Positions 11,310 to 23,693 of a DNA stretch of 64,000 nt are shown here, in pieces (within the stretch, counting starts at the first letter, position 1; every line of letters begins with the position of its first letter). Position numbers and translations under genes: made by a program. Source of the stretch: Calendula officinalis (Eukaryota; Streptophyta; Magnoliopsida; Asterales; Asteraceae); NCBI GenBank assembly GCA_963853835.1, contig OY970824.1, positions 74,286,372-74,350,371 on the forward strand. The letters are read 5' to 3'. The notes beneath the pieces are model-generated. The model saw only the letters and a list, made by a program, of their open reading frames with translations, was not told the origin of the DNA and did no database searches.

Positions 11310-12266
11310 TAGGGTGTTCAAAAATAACCGAAAAAACGGGTACCTGAAAAAGTATCCGATATCCGAAATCCGGATACCCGAAAATCCGGGTACCCGAAAA
11401 TCCGGATACCCGGATTTCGGGTAACCGGTTTCCGGGTATCAAATACGGGTAGTGTTTTTCTATAAAACCGGGTAATTGGGTACCCGGTACCCGAATTTTA
11501 TTTTTCCAACTTATTTTTATATATATTTTTATATAATTATTAGACATTAATTATTACTCCCTCCGTCCCTAAATAAAGTTCCCATTTGTCCTTAAATTTT
11601 TGTCCCTAAATAAAGTTCACATTTCACAAGTTGATGGGTCCACTTAATAAAATAATATAATTACCAAGGACCTCATTACTTACTATCCACTAACTATCTT
11701 TCTCTCTCCAAACCAACTTTATATTTTAATCAAATTTATTACCAATTACCTCACCACTAACTTTCTTCTTAAAACTTGTGCCCAAGATAAATGAGAACTT
11801 TATTTAGGGACGGAGGGAGTATTAGATATGGGCATATGCTTGACTCATTTTGACAAATGTCTAAAATTTAAAACCATGTCTCAATTCTCACGTACAAACC
11901 ATCTAATTCTCATCTCCGTCGTTGAATTATAATTTTAAATCATTGGATGTCTTTAAAGATTTTGTTAGATTCATTACTAGTAACGATTTTTCTTTAAAGA
12001 AAATCATAACGTAAATTTTTAATAACAAATTTATTAATAAGATTTAAAGAAATTAAATATATAAATAATAGCGACTTTCATTTATGTAACTTTTGTGACA
12101 AAGAAATTATATTTCCGGGTACCGGGTACCCGAAAACCGGGTATCCGAAAACCGGGTAACCGAAAATTCGGGTACTGATACGGGTACCTAAATCTACTAC
12201 CCAAATTTTCGGGTACCCGGTTTTAGGGTACCTGGATTTCCGGGTACCCGGTTTTGAACACCCCTA
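11310..12266. mobile_element. Non-autonomous hAT element, 8-bp target duplication
   Basis: The element is 957 bp, flanked by perfect AATTAAAC (11302-11309 and 12267-12274). The ends are TAGGGTGTTCAAAA and TTTTGAACACCCCTA, typical hAT termini. Both flanks inside contain dense GGGTACCCGG-type palindromes, probably transposase-binding sites. It sits in intron 1 of the CRK pseudogene and itself contains a Stowaway MITE (11557-11819). Confidence 0.92.
11557..11819. mobile_element. Stowaway MITE nested in the hAT element
   Basis: A 263-bp element with TA duplications at 11555 and 11820 and termini CTCCCTCCGTCCCTAAATAA and its complement. It lies wholly inside the hAT element, so it inserted later. 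Confidence 0.95.
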
Positions 12267-12426
12267 AATTAAACTCATGTTAAATGTATTTTTATGGTTT
12301 TAACACTATTTGATTAATCACATTAAAATTATCCTCCATCATTTAACATTTATATTACATTCATATGGGATTCACACAAAATATACAAAGCCAATCATAA
12401 TTTACCGAACACAAAAAATATCCTAA

Positions 12427-12776
12427 ATTAGGTCTGTGCAAACTGAATGAAAACCGACTGGAACAACAAAACCGAACCGCACCGGACTGAACCGAGTTAT
12501 ATCGGTTCGATTCTTGTTTCTAATTTTTATGCAAAATCGATTATCGGCCCGGTTCGTTCAATTCCAAGTGGTTTGTTTTGGTGCAAAATAAAAAAGAATA
12601 AAAAAAGTAAAAAAAAAAACTTTCTCGGTTCTCGGTTCGGTTCGGTTCCGGCCTATTCTCAGTCCAGTTCGCTTCGATTCTGAGTGTCATCGGTTCAATC
12701 ATCAGGCATTCCAAAAACATTTTCTTAATTCTCGGTTTGGTTTGGTTCGGTTCAGTTCCAAACTATTTGTATGCAT
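12427..12776. mobile_element. hAT-like element fragment with GGTTCGG repeats
   Basis: Starts AGGTCTGTGCAAACTG and is filled with ACCGAACC / GGTTCGGTT repeats in both orientations, as in the other hAT elements of this window. The right terminus is not found. The sequence ends about 30 bp before CRK exon 2, so the element is truncated or its end has decayed. Confidence 0.45.
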
Positions 12777-13245
12777 TTATGCTGAAGTGTACGTTTTTTG
12801 TGCAAGGTACGACAACTATGGCCAAAATTTCAGTAACACAAACGTTATATTGGATAATGATGCACCTCCAATGGGAGTATGTGGCAATGAGACAACATCT
12901 CATCCAGTAACAACTTTCAATCAAATAGTTACAAAATTGTTATCCGATACTCGAGACGCTACTCCAAGAACATCTAATTTCTATGTGGCATCTAAACATG
13001 TCTCAACCGACAATACAATAGCGTATGCAATTGCACAGTGTGCTAAAAATACGAGCCAAGCCATTTGCCATACCTGCTTGAATACGGCATATAACAATTT
13101 ACGTGGTTGTCTCCCCAGTAAGGAAGGAAGGGCTATTGACTTTTTTTGTTTCATGAGGTATTCTCAGACTCCATTTTTCCTAAGCAACCAGACCACAAAC
13201 ATCGTACATTTCCTAGGTGAAGGTGCGGTCTCTTATATTTTAATA

Positions 13246-13508
13246 CTCCCTCCGTCCCACAAAAAAGTTCCCATTTCCCTTTGGCACAAGATTTTAGGTG
13301 ATAGTTAGTGGTGGGGTCATTGGTATTATTTTGATTAAAATATAAGGTTGGTTTGGAGAGAGAAAGATAATTAGTGGATATTATTGATGGGGTTCTTAAT
13401 AATAATAGTATTTTATTGTGTGGAGCCCACCACATGTGAGAAATGGGAACTTTTTTGTGGGACAAAAGCTTTAGGAGAAATGGGAACTTTTTTGTGGGAC
13501 GGAGGGAG
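13246..13508. mobile_element. Stowaway MITE in CRK pseudogene intron 2
   Basis: A 263-bp element with TA at 13244 and 13509 and CTCCCTCCGTCCCAC termini. It begins 30 bp after the donor of exon 2, so the intron is mostly transposon. Confidence 0.95.
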
Positions 13509-16500
13509 TATTAATTTAGCTGAATTTTCAGTTTGCTATTCTTTAATGTCTTCTACTATAATAATTTTTTTTGTATATAACCTTTAATGTGATAGGAAGT
13601 TCAAGCAAATCTGGCATGATAGCTGAGGTGAGTAGTGGTGTAGGTGTCTTTTTTCTTATATTTTCTTTATGGTTGTGGTATCGACGATGGAAGAAGTCGA
13701 AAACTGTTAGAGAAGGTAAACCATATACATGTACACCTTATTTTTCATTGAAGATGTATTACAATTTGGTATTTTCATCTCACGGAACAAAGTTAATGGA
13801 CCTAAACTATTTGATACGTAGGATGACATCTTTTTTAATACATTCCATTCATATGATATCTTCAAAATTATAATAATTGTGTTACATATATCTCAGCATA
13901 TGTTTCTGTGATTACTACTACTAATTAATTGCTTGTATCATGAAACTTGGTGTACTTATAGACGAAGGTATACTACAAGGGGCAAAAAGTTACAGTTATC
14001 AAGATTTGCAATTAGCAACTCATAATTTTGGTGAAGAGTACAAAGTTGGAAAAGGAGGTTTTGGCGAAGTATTCAAGGTAATGAATTACTTCTTAAATTG
14101 AAATTAACATCTCCTTGGATTCTAAATAAAGGTATATAACTTTTGACATTTTTGATTGCTACGGTTATCGATCGGTGTCAAATCAGGTTGTCGGGTCGGG
14201 CTTGAAGTAAACAATTTTAACATGAAACCCGACCCTATAAGGAATCGGGTAAGCCGTGTGGATTAATAGTTTCTTTGTCATTTAACAGGCAACTTTAAAT
14301 GATTTGAGTGTGGTCGCAGTGAAGAGACTTCGTGTTGGTAATGGTAGAGCAAAATTAGAATTTGACAACGAAGTGAAGCTTATAAGTAATGTTCAACATA
14401 GGAATCTTGTACGTCAACTAGGTTGGTGTATTGAAGGAGTGGAGCTACTTCTTGTCCTGGAATACATGCCACAAGGAAGCCTTAACAATTTCTTATGGGG
14501 TAAATTAATATTTATCAATTACTGCTTAGTTACAACTCCTTAAACGAAATTTTAGATGTGAACACATGTACTTATATAAGTTCATCATGAAAAGGTGAAA
14601 AAAGGGGCTCTCTGAATTGGCAAAAACGATTTGACATTATCCTTGGGGTTGCTAAGTCCCATCTTCATACCGAATTCCACGTCAAAATAATTCACAGAGA
14701 TATAAAGTCGGATAACATTCTCCTTAACGATGACTTTCAAGCTAAAATCGCTGGCGAGATTCCAACCAGAGGATCAGACCCACGTTAGCACAAAGCTAGC
14801 CGGAACATTGTAAGTCACTCGTGTATATATATTTTCACTTCGATATCAAATTTTTCCATATCCAAAATCCTGACTTTTCACATGACAATATATAGAGGAT
14901 ACATGGCACCAGAATATGCAACCAATGGACGTTTAGGTCGACATCTACAGCTTTGGTATTGTGGCCCTTGAAATCATAAGTGGTAGAAGATGTACCGATG
15001 AAAACTTTAGTGGACCTGACACACCCCACCTTCATGAACATGTAAAATTCAACCTCCTTAACCCTTTCTTGTTTTACCAAAGAGTGAAAAAAAAATTGTA
15101 GCAAAAAAAATATTAGAATTCGAGATCATATATGTGTGAGACTTCCATATGCAAGTTATAGTCTTACAAAATTGCAATTGGCGACTCATAATTTTGGCCA
15201 AGAGTTCAGAGTTGGAAAAGGAGGTTTCGGTGAAGTATTCAAGGTAACGAACTTGTTAAATTGAAATGTCTAAACATTCCAAGTAAAGGTATTCAACGTT
15301 TGAGAATGAGTTTAAATATTACCGAAGAAGTATAGATGAAGAGATATTTGTGTGTGATATTATATTATTATGTACACTGAGCAATCGGTTTAGGTTTGGG
15401 TTTGTCAATTAACAGGCAACTTTGAACGACGAGTCGCGGTGAAGAGACTTCATGTTGGTAATGGTAAAGCAAAATTAGAATTTGACAACGAAGTGAGGCT
15501 TATAAGTAATGTCCAACATAGGAATCTTGTGCGGCAAGTATTGAAGGTTCTGAGCTACTTCTTGTCCTAGAATACATGCCACAAGGCAGCCTCAACCAAT
15601 TCTTGTGGGGTAACTTACTTTTGCTTAACTACTTCTTATATAGGTTAAAATTTTACTGAAAAACAAACATGAACTTAACAAATGAGTCATGGACAGGTGA
15701 AAAAAGGGGCAGTCTTAATTGGCAAAAAAGATTTGACATTATCCTTGGGGTTGCTAAGGGTCTAGCCCGTCTTCATAATGAATTCCATGTCAAAATAATC
15801 CACAGAGACATTAACATTCTCCTGGATGATGACTTTCAAGCTAAAATTGCGGATTTTCAGATTCCAACCACATGATCAGACCCATGTTAGCACAAAGCTA
15901 GCTGGCACACTGTAAGTTTACTTCATGCCTATTTTCAAAATCTATATTTATATTTGGTATTCCTAACTTCTTAAATGAGAATATGTTTGATAATCAATAT
16001 AGAGGATATATGGCACCAGAATATGCAACCAATGGAAAATTAACAGAGAAGGTTGACACTTACAGCTTTGGTATTGTGGCTCTTGAGATCATCAGTGGTA
16101 GAAAATGTACAGATGAAAACTTCAGCGGGCCTGACACAGCTCACCTTCATGAACATGTATGTACAACATATTTAACCTTTTCTTCTTCTACAAAAGATTA
16201 GAAACTGAAAAATAAAATCATACATATGTGACAGTTGATAAAAAAAAAACTTATAATCTGGTGAATTGAATAGGCATGGCGGTTGTACGAGAAAGGCAAG
16301 CACATGGAGTTGATTGATGAATCATTATTAGGTAAGGAAGAGTACAATGAAGCAGATGTGATGAAGACAGTAGAGATTGCTCTAATGTGCACTCAGTCAC
16401 CAGCTTCTTTAAGACCAACAATGACTCAAGTTGTTTTAATGTTGTCAAGTGGCCAATCTTTGGGGCCAAGACAACTAATCAAGCCTACTTTCATCGACTC

Positions 16501-16850
16501 ACGTAGAGTGGTTCACGTACGTAGGTGCAAATTGGTCACACAAGAAATAAATGAACATATAGACACACACACAATGGCAGTAAAGATGTAAAACACCTGT
16601 ATACAACAAGGATGTTGTTTTCCCCGCGCGTTGCTGCGGGTATTTTTTTTATTTTTTTATACCTTTTTGACTAAATTATTTGTCATCTTACATTTTTTGA
16701 ATATATTCAATAAGATGTAAAAGTATGCGTAATATGTTTTGTAATGATAAACATACAACAAATAACTTTCATTAAAGTTATAAGCATACAACGAAACATT
16801 GTATATATGTCACTTTTGCAAGCTAAAAACTTAAGTTGATTATATAACAT

Positions 16851-17858
16851 GAGTTGTCTTCAAGGAAGTCCAAGGATTTTGCATAGTCCCAAGGGACAAA
16901 TCCTAGCCATTTGATCAAAATGGTCAAGATCAAATCACAGTGTTTCAAGCACATGTGTTTCAAGCACATGTGCTTCCAGTCACGACCACCACCACCGGTC
17001 ACCACCGCCCGCCGCCGCCGACCACCGCTGATCGCCGCCGTCCGGCGCCGGTGGCCAGCGACGGCGGCAGGTGGCGGCGGTGGTGGCTGACAATGAAGGC
17101 GCTGGTGGTAATGGGTTTCAAGTCACGAAACACATGTGCTTGACTGTACATATACACTCCTTTATTTTCAAAAGAACTGTTATTAGTGAAACACATGTGC
17201 TTCTAGCTTACAAACACATGTGCTTGGCTGTACATATACACTCCTTAATTTTCAAAAGAACTGTTATCAGTGAAGCATATGTGCTTCTAGCTTACAAACA
17301 CATGTGCTTCATTATTTGAAACACATGTGCTTGGCTGTACATATACACTCCTTTATTTTTAAAAGAATTGTTATTAGTGAAGCACACGTGCTTCTAGCTT
17401 ACAAACACATGTGCTTCATCACTTGAAACACATGTGCTTGGCTGTACATATACATTCATTTATTTTCAAAACAACTGTTATTAGTGAAACACATGTGCTT
17501 CTGATAACGAAACACATGTGTTTCAAGTCATGAAACACATGTGCTTGGCTGTACATATACACTCTTTTATTTTCAAAACACATGTGTTTCAAAAGGTGAA
17601 ACACATGTGTTTCAAACACATGTGCTTCCAGTCACGACCAACACCGCCGGCGGCCACCTCCGGCCGCCGCCCGCCGCCGCCCATCGCCGTCGTCCGCCGC
17701 CACCGGCCGCCGAAGGTGGGTGGGGTATTGATGTACTGAAGCACATGTGTTTGTATGGTTTGAATTTTGATCTTGACCTTTGACTTTTTCTTGATCCAAT
17801 GACTATTAGTTGTCCCTTGAGACTAGTTAAAATCCTTAGACTACCTTGAACATTTACC
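16851..17858. mobile_element. Mutator-like element carrying a CACATGTG array
   Basis: The element is 1008 bp, flanked by the perfect 10-bp repeat TATATAACAT (16841-16850 and 17859-17868). Its ends form imperfect inverted repeats of about 100 bp (left: TTCAAGGAAGTCCAAGGATT; right: its near complement). The long terminal repeats and the 9-10-bp duplication indicate a Mutator-like element. There is no transposase. The interior is a tandem array plus two CCG-rich blocks (about 16985-17090 and 17630-17715), each introduced by CTTCCAGTCACGACCA in the same orientation. Confidence 0.85.
16949..17749. repeat. Array of ACACATGTGCTT palindromes
   Basis: I count about 17 exact CACATGTG octamers and two one-base variants. 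They are set in an irregular tandem unit of about 100 bp with the spacer GGCTGTACATATACACTCC and then TTTATTTTCAAAA. CACATGTG is a perfect palindrome and an extended E-box (CANNTG), the kind of site bHLH factors bind. Here it more likely marks internal amplification of the transposon. Confidence 0.9.
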
Positions 17859-17868
17859 TATATAACAT

Positions 17869-18695
17869 ACGTATAACCTAAAAGAATCAACATACTCCTT
17901 AAAATGTGTACCTTAGAATAAAGATTAAAGACCATTCCGTTTCGAAAGTTTCGTTAACAGAAATATATTTAGAAAACGCTGTAAGTTAATAATATTAGTG
18001 TTATTAGCAATTATAACAAAATATTTTAATTTTGTAATGATAATTATAAATTCAATAATCATATTTTAAGCAAAAATAAATGAAAAAGTTGATTTTTAAA
18101 TGAAAAAGAACAATAGCTCTAACTCTCGGGACTTGTAGGAATATTTTTAAAATCTACCCTATTTAGGGGTGGTTTTTAAAAATTTTTACAACTCCATTTT
18201 ATGAATTACTTGCACGTGGAATGATCAAAAACTTTAGCATCAAAATGTAATTTTCAAAATTTTAAAAGGACCAAAACTGAAAATCCATGTGAACACCTAA
18301 TGTATAATAGGTACAAGAACTAGACTTACCCGAAATACAATTACAAGCTACAACTTGAAACAAAAAGGTTTATATATATGTCAAAAATTGAGTCGGTATA
18401 CTTCAAACTAACTTCCTATCTTCCAACAAAAAAGAGAAATGACACGACATGAACTCTTAACCACTTTATATTATTAATGGCCTAATCGGCAAACAAACAG
18501 ATTAAACAACAGCCTTTTACATCTTAGCAACATGTAAGTTGGTTCTTGTTACCTTTAAGAGCTTTCACATTCAACAGCAACTCCTGACAAATATGTATCA
18601 CAATTAGCTACATATATATATATATATATACGTACTCTACTTGTGAGTGTGTGTTTATATCACATGACATGTACCTGAGTGAGAACATTAAACTT
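17869..18695. other. Intergenic; 3' flank of TM9SF gene A
   Basis: No gene recognised. It holds a TA microsatellite at about 18609-18631 and the likely 3' UTR of the TM9SF gene, which ends at 18696 on the minus strand. Confidence 0.5.
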
Positions 18696-21600
18696 CTATT
18701 CACACTTGATTGATCGGTAAATGTGGCGAACAAAGAACAAAGCCGCCCGAAAACCCACCATTCCAAGCATCAAAAAGAACCCATAACAAATGCAAGCCAT
18801 GTAACCGAAGAAAAACGACGTTTGCATAAATCCGGACATATCAGAACGTTCATAATAGTAATACAAACAATACCCATAGATAAAAACACCTGTCGAACCA
18901 CCACATAGAAACGACCTGAAAAAAGAAATTAAAAACCAAAAGTCAATATAAAAAGTCAAAACAAGAGGATAAAATGTTAATAGTTACAACATACCTCCAC
19001 CACCATTGATGGTCTTCAGCAGCCAGTTGGAAATAAGTCAAGGCAACCGTGATAAAGGCGGTTACAATTAGGAGAATGATGAAAACAATAAATAAAATAC
19101 TGTAGATGGTGTAAATGCGGTGGCCCCACACACTGGCGAAGATGTAATAGAGCTCAATATAGATAGCACTAAAAGGGAGGAAACCAGCCATTGCCATTTG
19201 AGGGACGGTTTGGCGGTACCAAGGTAACGGTGGTATTTCTCGGGGGTATTTAGTGGTACGAACAGGTGCTTGGAATTCAGCTTTGCTGTTTTTGCCAGCT
19301 ATGCCACCTAACACTAGCAATGGTGATGTCACTAAAGTCCAAATTAACACAATCACAACAATTGTACCAAACGGTAAAGCTGCTGTTGCAGTGTAGGCAA
19401 TTGCAACCGTGTTTAGGAAGCAGAAAGTTAGAAAGAGGGGCCCGCAGAAGAGACAGCCTGTCAACAGTAAGTTCCTGACCTGTTGATCAAATTTTGAATT
19501 TTTTATTAATATTAATATTTAATGTTTTCTTATTTAAATTTATGACTTTGTAGAGTTATGTACCCAGTTAGTTCCTTCTAGCTGGTGATAAAATGAGGCT
19601 GCAGTGTAGCCTGCAATCCCGGATGTAAGTGCGTATATGACAACTAGTGCAGTAAATAGGGCTCCTCGATTGTATGGATAAAATACACCAACAAGAGCCA
19701 GTAGGAAGATAAAAAGTGCACTGAAATAAATCAATAAAAACAATTAGTTAATTTAGATTATTAAATATTAATGATTAATTTAGAAGTGTTTTACTTACAG
19801 AGCAAATAGCTGGGAACCAGAACCAAGTGCAGCAGCAAATAATGACTTGTATTTTGGGTACCTAAAAACATCACCATGAATGTACTTCCAACCCGTTTCC
19901 TCTTGGTCATCAGCTGCTTCCTCATCATGAGCATACCTTTTACAAATTAAAAAAAAAAAAAAAGTTAAACGCTAAATTAATGATGAAAAACTGAAAAAGA
20001 AAGTGCTGAAATAATTTCTTACTTGACGAAATCGTTCTTGAGAACTCGCATAAGAATGGTGGCAAGAAAACCGGTTAAAAGAAGAACTGTAACACACGAA
20101 TTAATAATTGAAAACCAATGGATTTCCAGATGATGTGGTTGTGAAGAAGTTTGTGAGTATTTCTCCATCCTGTTTTCAAAAGGAACATTTGATTCTTTCC
20201 ATCTAACTGTATACATAAATTCAACTTCAACTTCTTTATCTTCTGTGAGATCAACAACAGCACTAGGATCTGCTTTTGCATTAATCTCAATCACACGATC
20301 TTTATTGTAATGGATCTCAAAGTGAAGATGTTTAAAAAGGTAGTGTTTTGTCTCACTAGGGTCAGTTTTGTCCTTTTCAACTTTCCCTAAAAAGCCCCAA
20401 AACGGTAAGTCATCATAGTACATCTGGAAGTAATAATCTTTAGTAACAGCACTTCGGAATTTGGATACTTCTTCCTTTGTTAGTGTTTTTTTGCAAACAA
20501 TTTCAGAATCTTTTTCAACCATAAAGTCAAGCTTGTAAGGAGCACTAACTAAACGATCTCCATTTAGTACTTCACCAAGTGCTTCGGGTTTTTCCTTCAA
20601 ATGAGCTGTAAATAACATTTGCATAAATGATGTATAGCAGTAAGAATAATAAGCTAGAGTGATAAAAACATGAGAAGATAATTTAAATTTAAATAATAGA
20701 TTAAAGATGAGTATATGTACCTGGTAAACAGAAGGGTAGATCATAAAAACGGTATGTCTCACTGTAGAAGATCACAAGTAATGTAATGAGTTTTTAGAAC
20801 AGATATATAAAAGAGGAATTGTATTTGTGCCTACCATTTGTGACTACTCATGTGCCTACCCATTTGATGATGACAAGTGTCAAAATCAAGGGATGATATG
20901 AGGAGAGAGAATTAGTGGACTACACATGTCAAGTTTAGAAGTGGGTAGGCACATAAGTAGGCACAAATGGTAGGCACAAATATCATTTCTCTATATAAAA
21001 TGAAAACGATGCAACAAATTGAAGGTACATAAAATTTACATAGAATAAGGAAAATGAAAAGCATTTCAAAGAATACACACAAAAGTGGAGTAAAAAACCT
21101 ACACATGTTCGTTCAGTTCTGCACAGCCTCAATTATACAAAATATAAATAAAAAATCAACTGTTAGCTCTGTACCAAAGTAAATGAGCTAAATGGCTTTA
21201 AATAAATATACATCTTATTATTGTAGTTTAGCATTTCTTATGTATCCAGTACAAGTTCAAATACGATCTTATATAGTAATAGAGTTACGCTTTTTGTTAC
21301 AAATTTGTTGTATCTGACAATTTGAGCTATCCGCTTGATTATAGCTCACAAAGTGTGTATCAAATTCCATAAAGATAGCTCATTGCTGACCAGATAATCT
21401 ATTCAAATCCAGTTGAAATGTTTTGTGACAAAACAGATCTATATATGGATGAAGAACAATTTTAACAATGTCATGTGGTGATTTTGCAATTAGAAGAGAT
21501 TAAGTCATAATTTTAATGTTTTGAGCAAGAAAGTTCATTTATCTTAACAGCAAGGGAGAGCAGCTGATAACGGGTTACATTTCCTTGCAATGCATAAACA

Positions 21601-22007
21601 ATCCATAATGTCTACAACTACATCTGAAGTCAGCTGAAACCGTTACCTAACAATCTGAGACCGCAATCGACAATACTTACAAGTTCACAATAAAGCCCTA
21701 ATTTACATAACTGAAACTCAGATCCAGTTAATGACGATCACAAAAACCCTAAATCTATAAAATTAGATCCACTAAATCACTACTATCAGTAGCCCGAAAC
21801 AAAATGCACAAGAAAAAAAGCATATAAACTTAGATCTAATCAACATACAGAGATTAATGCCTACCTAGGATTATGGAAAGGGCCGACTTTGTTAGCGTAT
21901 ATTGGGACTTCATCACCGGGTTTGTATTTGTGATCAGCAGCCGATCGTACTTGTACAATGCAAAACGCCACTAGTAGCGCCACCAGTAACCACCGTATGA
22001 CCGACAT
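18696..22007 (-). CDS. Transmembrane 9 superfamily (EMP70/TMN) protein, copy A
   Basis: Seven exons join in frame: 22007-21865, 20761-20721, 20605-20023, 19936-19799, 19720-19564, 19479-18995 and 18915-18696. They give 588 residues, the normal family length of about 590. A signal peptide (MSVIRWLLVALLVAF) is followed by a lumenal EMP70 domain (ANKVGPFHNPSETYRF; GFLGKVEKDK), then nine hydrophobic segments from about residue 230. The ending IKCE carries the K-x-E signal known to bind COPI and hold plant EMP proteins in the Golgi. The family works in endosome/Golgi membrane protein sorting. It resembles the TMN1-4 type of Arabidopsis. All splice sites are GT-AG and there are no defects. It is one half of a tandem pair with 27973-30950. 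Confidence 0.93.
20821..20985. mobile_element. Short MITE in TM9SF-A intron 1
   Basis: Inverted arms of about 50 bp: ATTTGTGCCTACCATTTGTG at the left and its complement at the right, near 20960. The middle (GTGTCAAAAT, GAGAGAGAATTA) is shared with the element at 25720, so these are two members of one family. The target duplication is unclear. Confidence 0.65.
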
Positions 22008-22083
22008 TTTTTACGTCTGCAGTGGACAGCGGACACAAATTAGATGCGATCTTTACACATTTGTGAATCTAAGCTATAGGTGC

Positions 22084-22091
22084 CTTATATA
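22084..22091 (-). promoter_or_regulatory. Candidate TATA box of TM9SF copy A
   Basis: The minus strand reads TATATAAG about 77 bp upstream of the ATG at 22007, a plausible core-promoter distance. Confidence 0.45.
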
Positions 22092-23693
22092 ATCCGGTAA
22101 AGTTTGTTGAAGGGGGGTTTTCGATCATTTTTAGGAAATGGTGAAACATTACATAATTGATCCTTCACGTTTTGTTTCTCTAATTTGTTGACCTGAATCT
22201 TTAGTCTGTGGCTCTGTGCATTTTTTATATGAAGAATCTTTTGTAGGGCGTTTCTGTTGTACAATAACAAAATTGAAATACTAAACATGAGGTAACAAGC
22301 AAATAAGTAACGATCAATTCCACGTCTGGGTGTGGAATTATCGAGTGATCAACTGTTTAAATGGTTATAGTAGGTTTAATGTGTACTTGATAATGACACA
22401 CTGAGTTTAGAAAACAAATTCAAGACTAAATTTCAATCTTAGTGAAAGTCGTTGAAGCAAGTCTAGCCACTGAAAAACCATGAGTCGCTAAAGGATCATG
22501 AGTCGCTGAAGAATCATGGGTACATGAATATTATTACTTAGTTGCCGGAGCTTCATTTGTCAAAAAAGATACAAGTATAATACAAGATCACTGAAGAATG
22601 AAGAGCCGTTGAAAAAGGAAATTATATGCATATCTTTCAGAAGATCTCTGTGACCATGCACTAGAAGACAAAAGATTTAGTCAGAATTCTATTAGTAGTG
22701 CTCGTCACATTAAACATCCTTAACACAATTAACATAATTCTTACACGTGGATAATTCGTACATCCTTTTAGTTGTCATTCATGCAAACACTATAAATAAA
22801 GGAGTCAATGAACGAATTCAAGCACACAAGACCAACAACAATTCTGACTCTGTTCATGCATTTCTTTCCAAGTAAAGTGAAATTGATAATCATATTGTTC
22901 TTCACGTTGGTCATCAACTGAATCATCGTGATTTCAGTGTCTGAACTTGTATTATATAATTTGTTAATCAATACTTGTATTAGTTAGCATTTGTAGATCG
23001 TCAATCTCTCACAAGTGAATAAGTTAGGATTCTTGTTCTTAACTAATTCATAATTACTTGTACTTTGTTTATCATTAATTGATTAATAAAGATGAGTTTA
23101 TTAAATATTGTGTACATTATTTATTTGATCTGTAAAATTTGATAAAATGTATTCAACCCTCCTTCTACACTTAAGTACACTTATTTGGGACTAACACATA
23201 CACTTAGGTCGCTCGGATGACCTACACTTTGTTAACAACAGGTTACCAACTTACCATCGTTATTTAAGAATACAATTATATAAGGGGCTAATGCAATTTG
23301 TAGTTATCATACTTTGCTCAAAAACTCAATTTTGTAATATTTATATATTTATTAACATTATTGTATTATATTACACAAGTATTAATTATTAAATACCAAT
23401 TTTTTTGAAGACATACACTTGAGTCATTTAGATGACATGTAACATCATGTTAACAACAAGTTATCACCATTATTTTTAAGAATTATTATGTACATTACAA
23501 TGACCAAATTAAAATATTTTTTTTCTTTCAGAAAGTGAAGTAATCTCGAGAAGCATTAACCCTATTTTATATTTTCTAATCACGTACATATATAAAGAAA
23601 AAGAAATATAATTACCATATTTAAATTTTTCGGAAAATACAATGATGTCACATTGACCTTTATATTTAAACCACTTATTTAATCGGCTCCTCA
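22092..23693. other. Intergenic, possible solo LTR remnant
   Basis: No gene. The stretch from about 22330 to 23205 looks like a retrotransposon LTR. On the minus strand it starts TGTTAGTCCCAAATAAGTG and soon reads GTAGAAGGAGGGTTGAATA, a pattern common at copia LTR starts. The other end, a 5-bp duplication and an internal domain were not found. Confidence 0.35.

Larger units (their letters stand above)
10343..16591 (+). pseudogene. CRK receptor-like kinase pseudogene with duplicated kinase exons
   Basis: Exon 1 (10343-10685) carries a first DUF26 with a frameshift near 10511, and Leu replaces the third motif Cys (CREYLSTSQCLTL). It ends AG|GT like exon 1 of the CRK at the left edge. Exon 2 (12807-13216) is the second DUF26 (CAKNTSQAICHTC, FMRYSQTPFF). 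Exon 3 (596-715 of 13 kb) is the membrane segment and the basic WYRRWKK stop. Kinase exons 4-7 occur twice: 13962-14077, 14289-14499, about 14595-14815 and about 14896-15040; then about 15150-15243, 15416-15609, 15697-15911 and 16003-16156. The last exon, 16274-16591, occurs once. Both copies are broken. Copy 1 lost DFG and has an 8-bp deletion at the position of LTEKVD. Copy 2 has a deletion in exon 5, lacks the KSG of HRDIKSGN and lost the Gly of DFG. The family phosphorylates Ser/Thr at the plasma membrane. This copy cannot. Confidence 0.88.

Noticed and set aside
11053..11547. 164-codon minus-strand frame with repeated GY/GTR words
   Set aside because: Translated hAT subterminal GGGTACCCG repeats, not a gene.
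17071..17783. Several frames rich in HMC and PPPP on both strands
   Set aside because: Product of the CACATGTG and CCG repeats inside the Mutator-like element.
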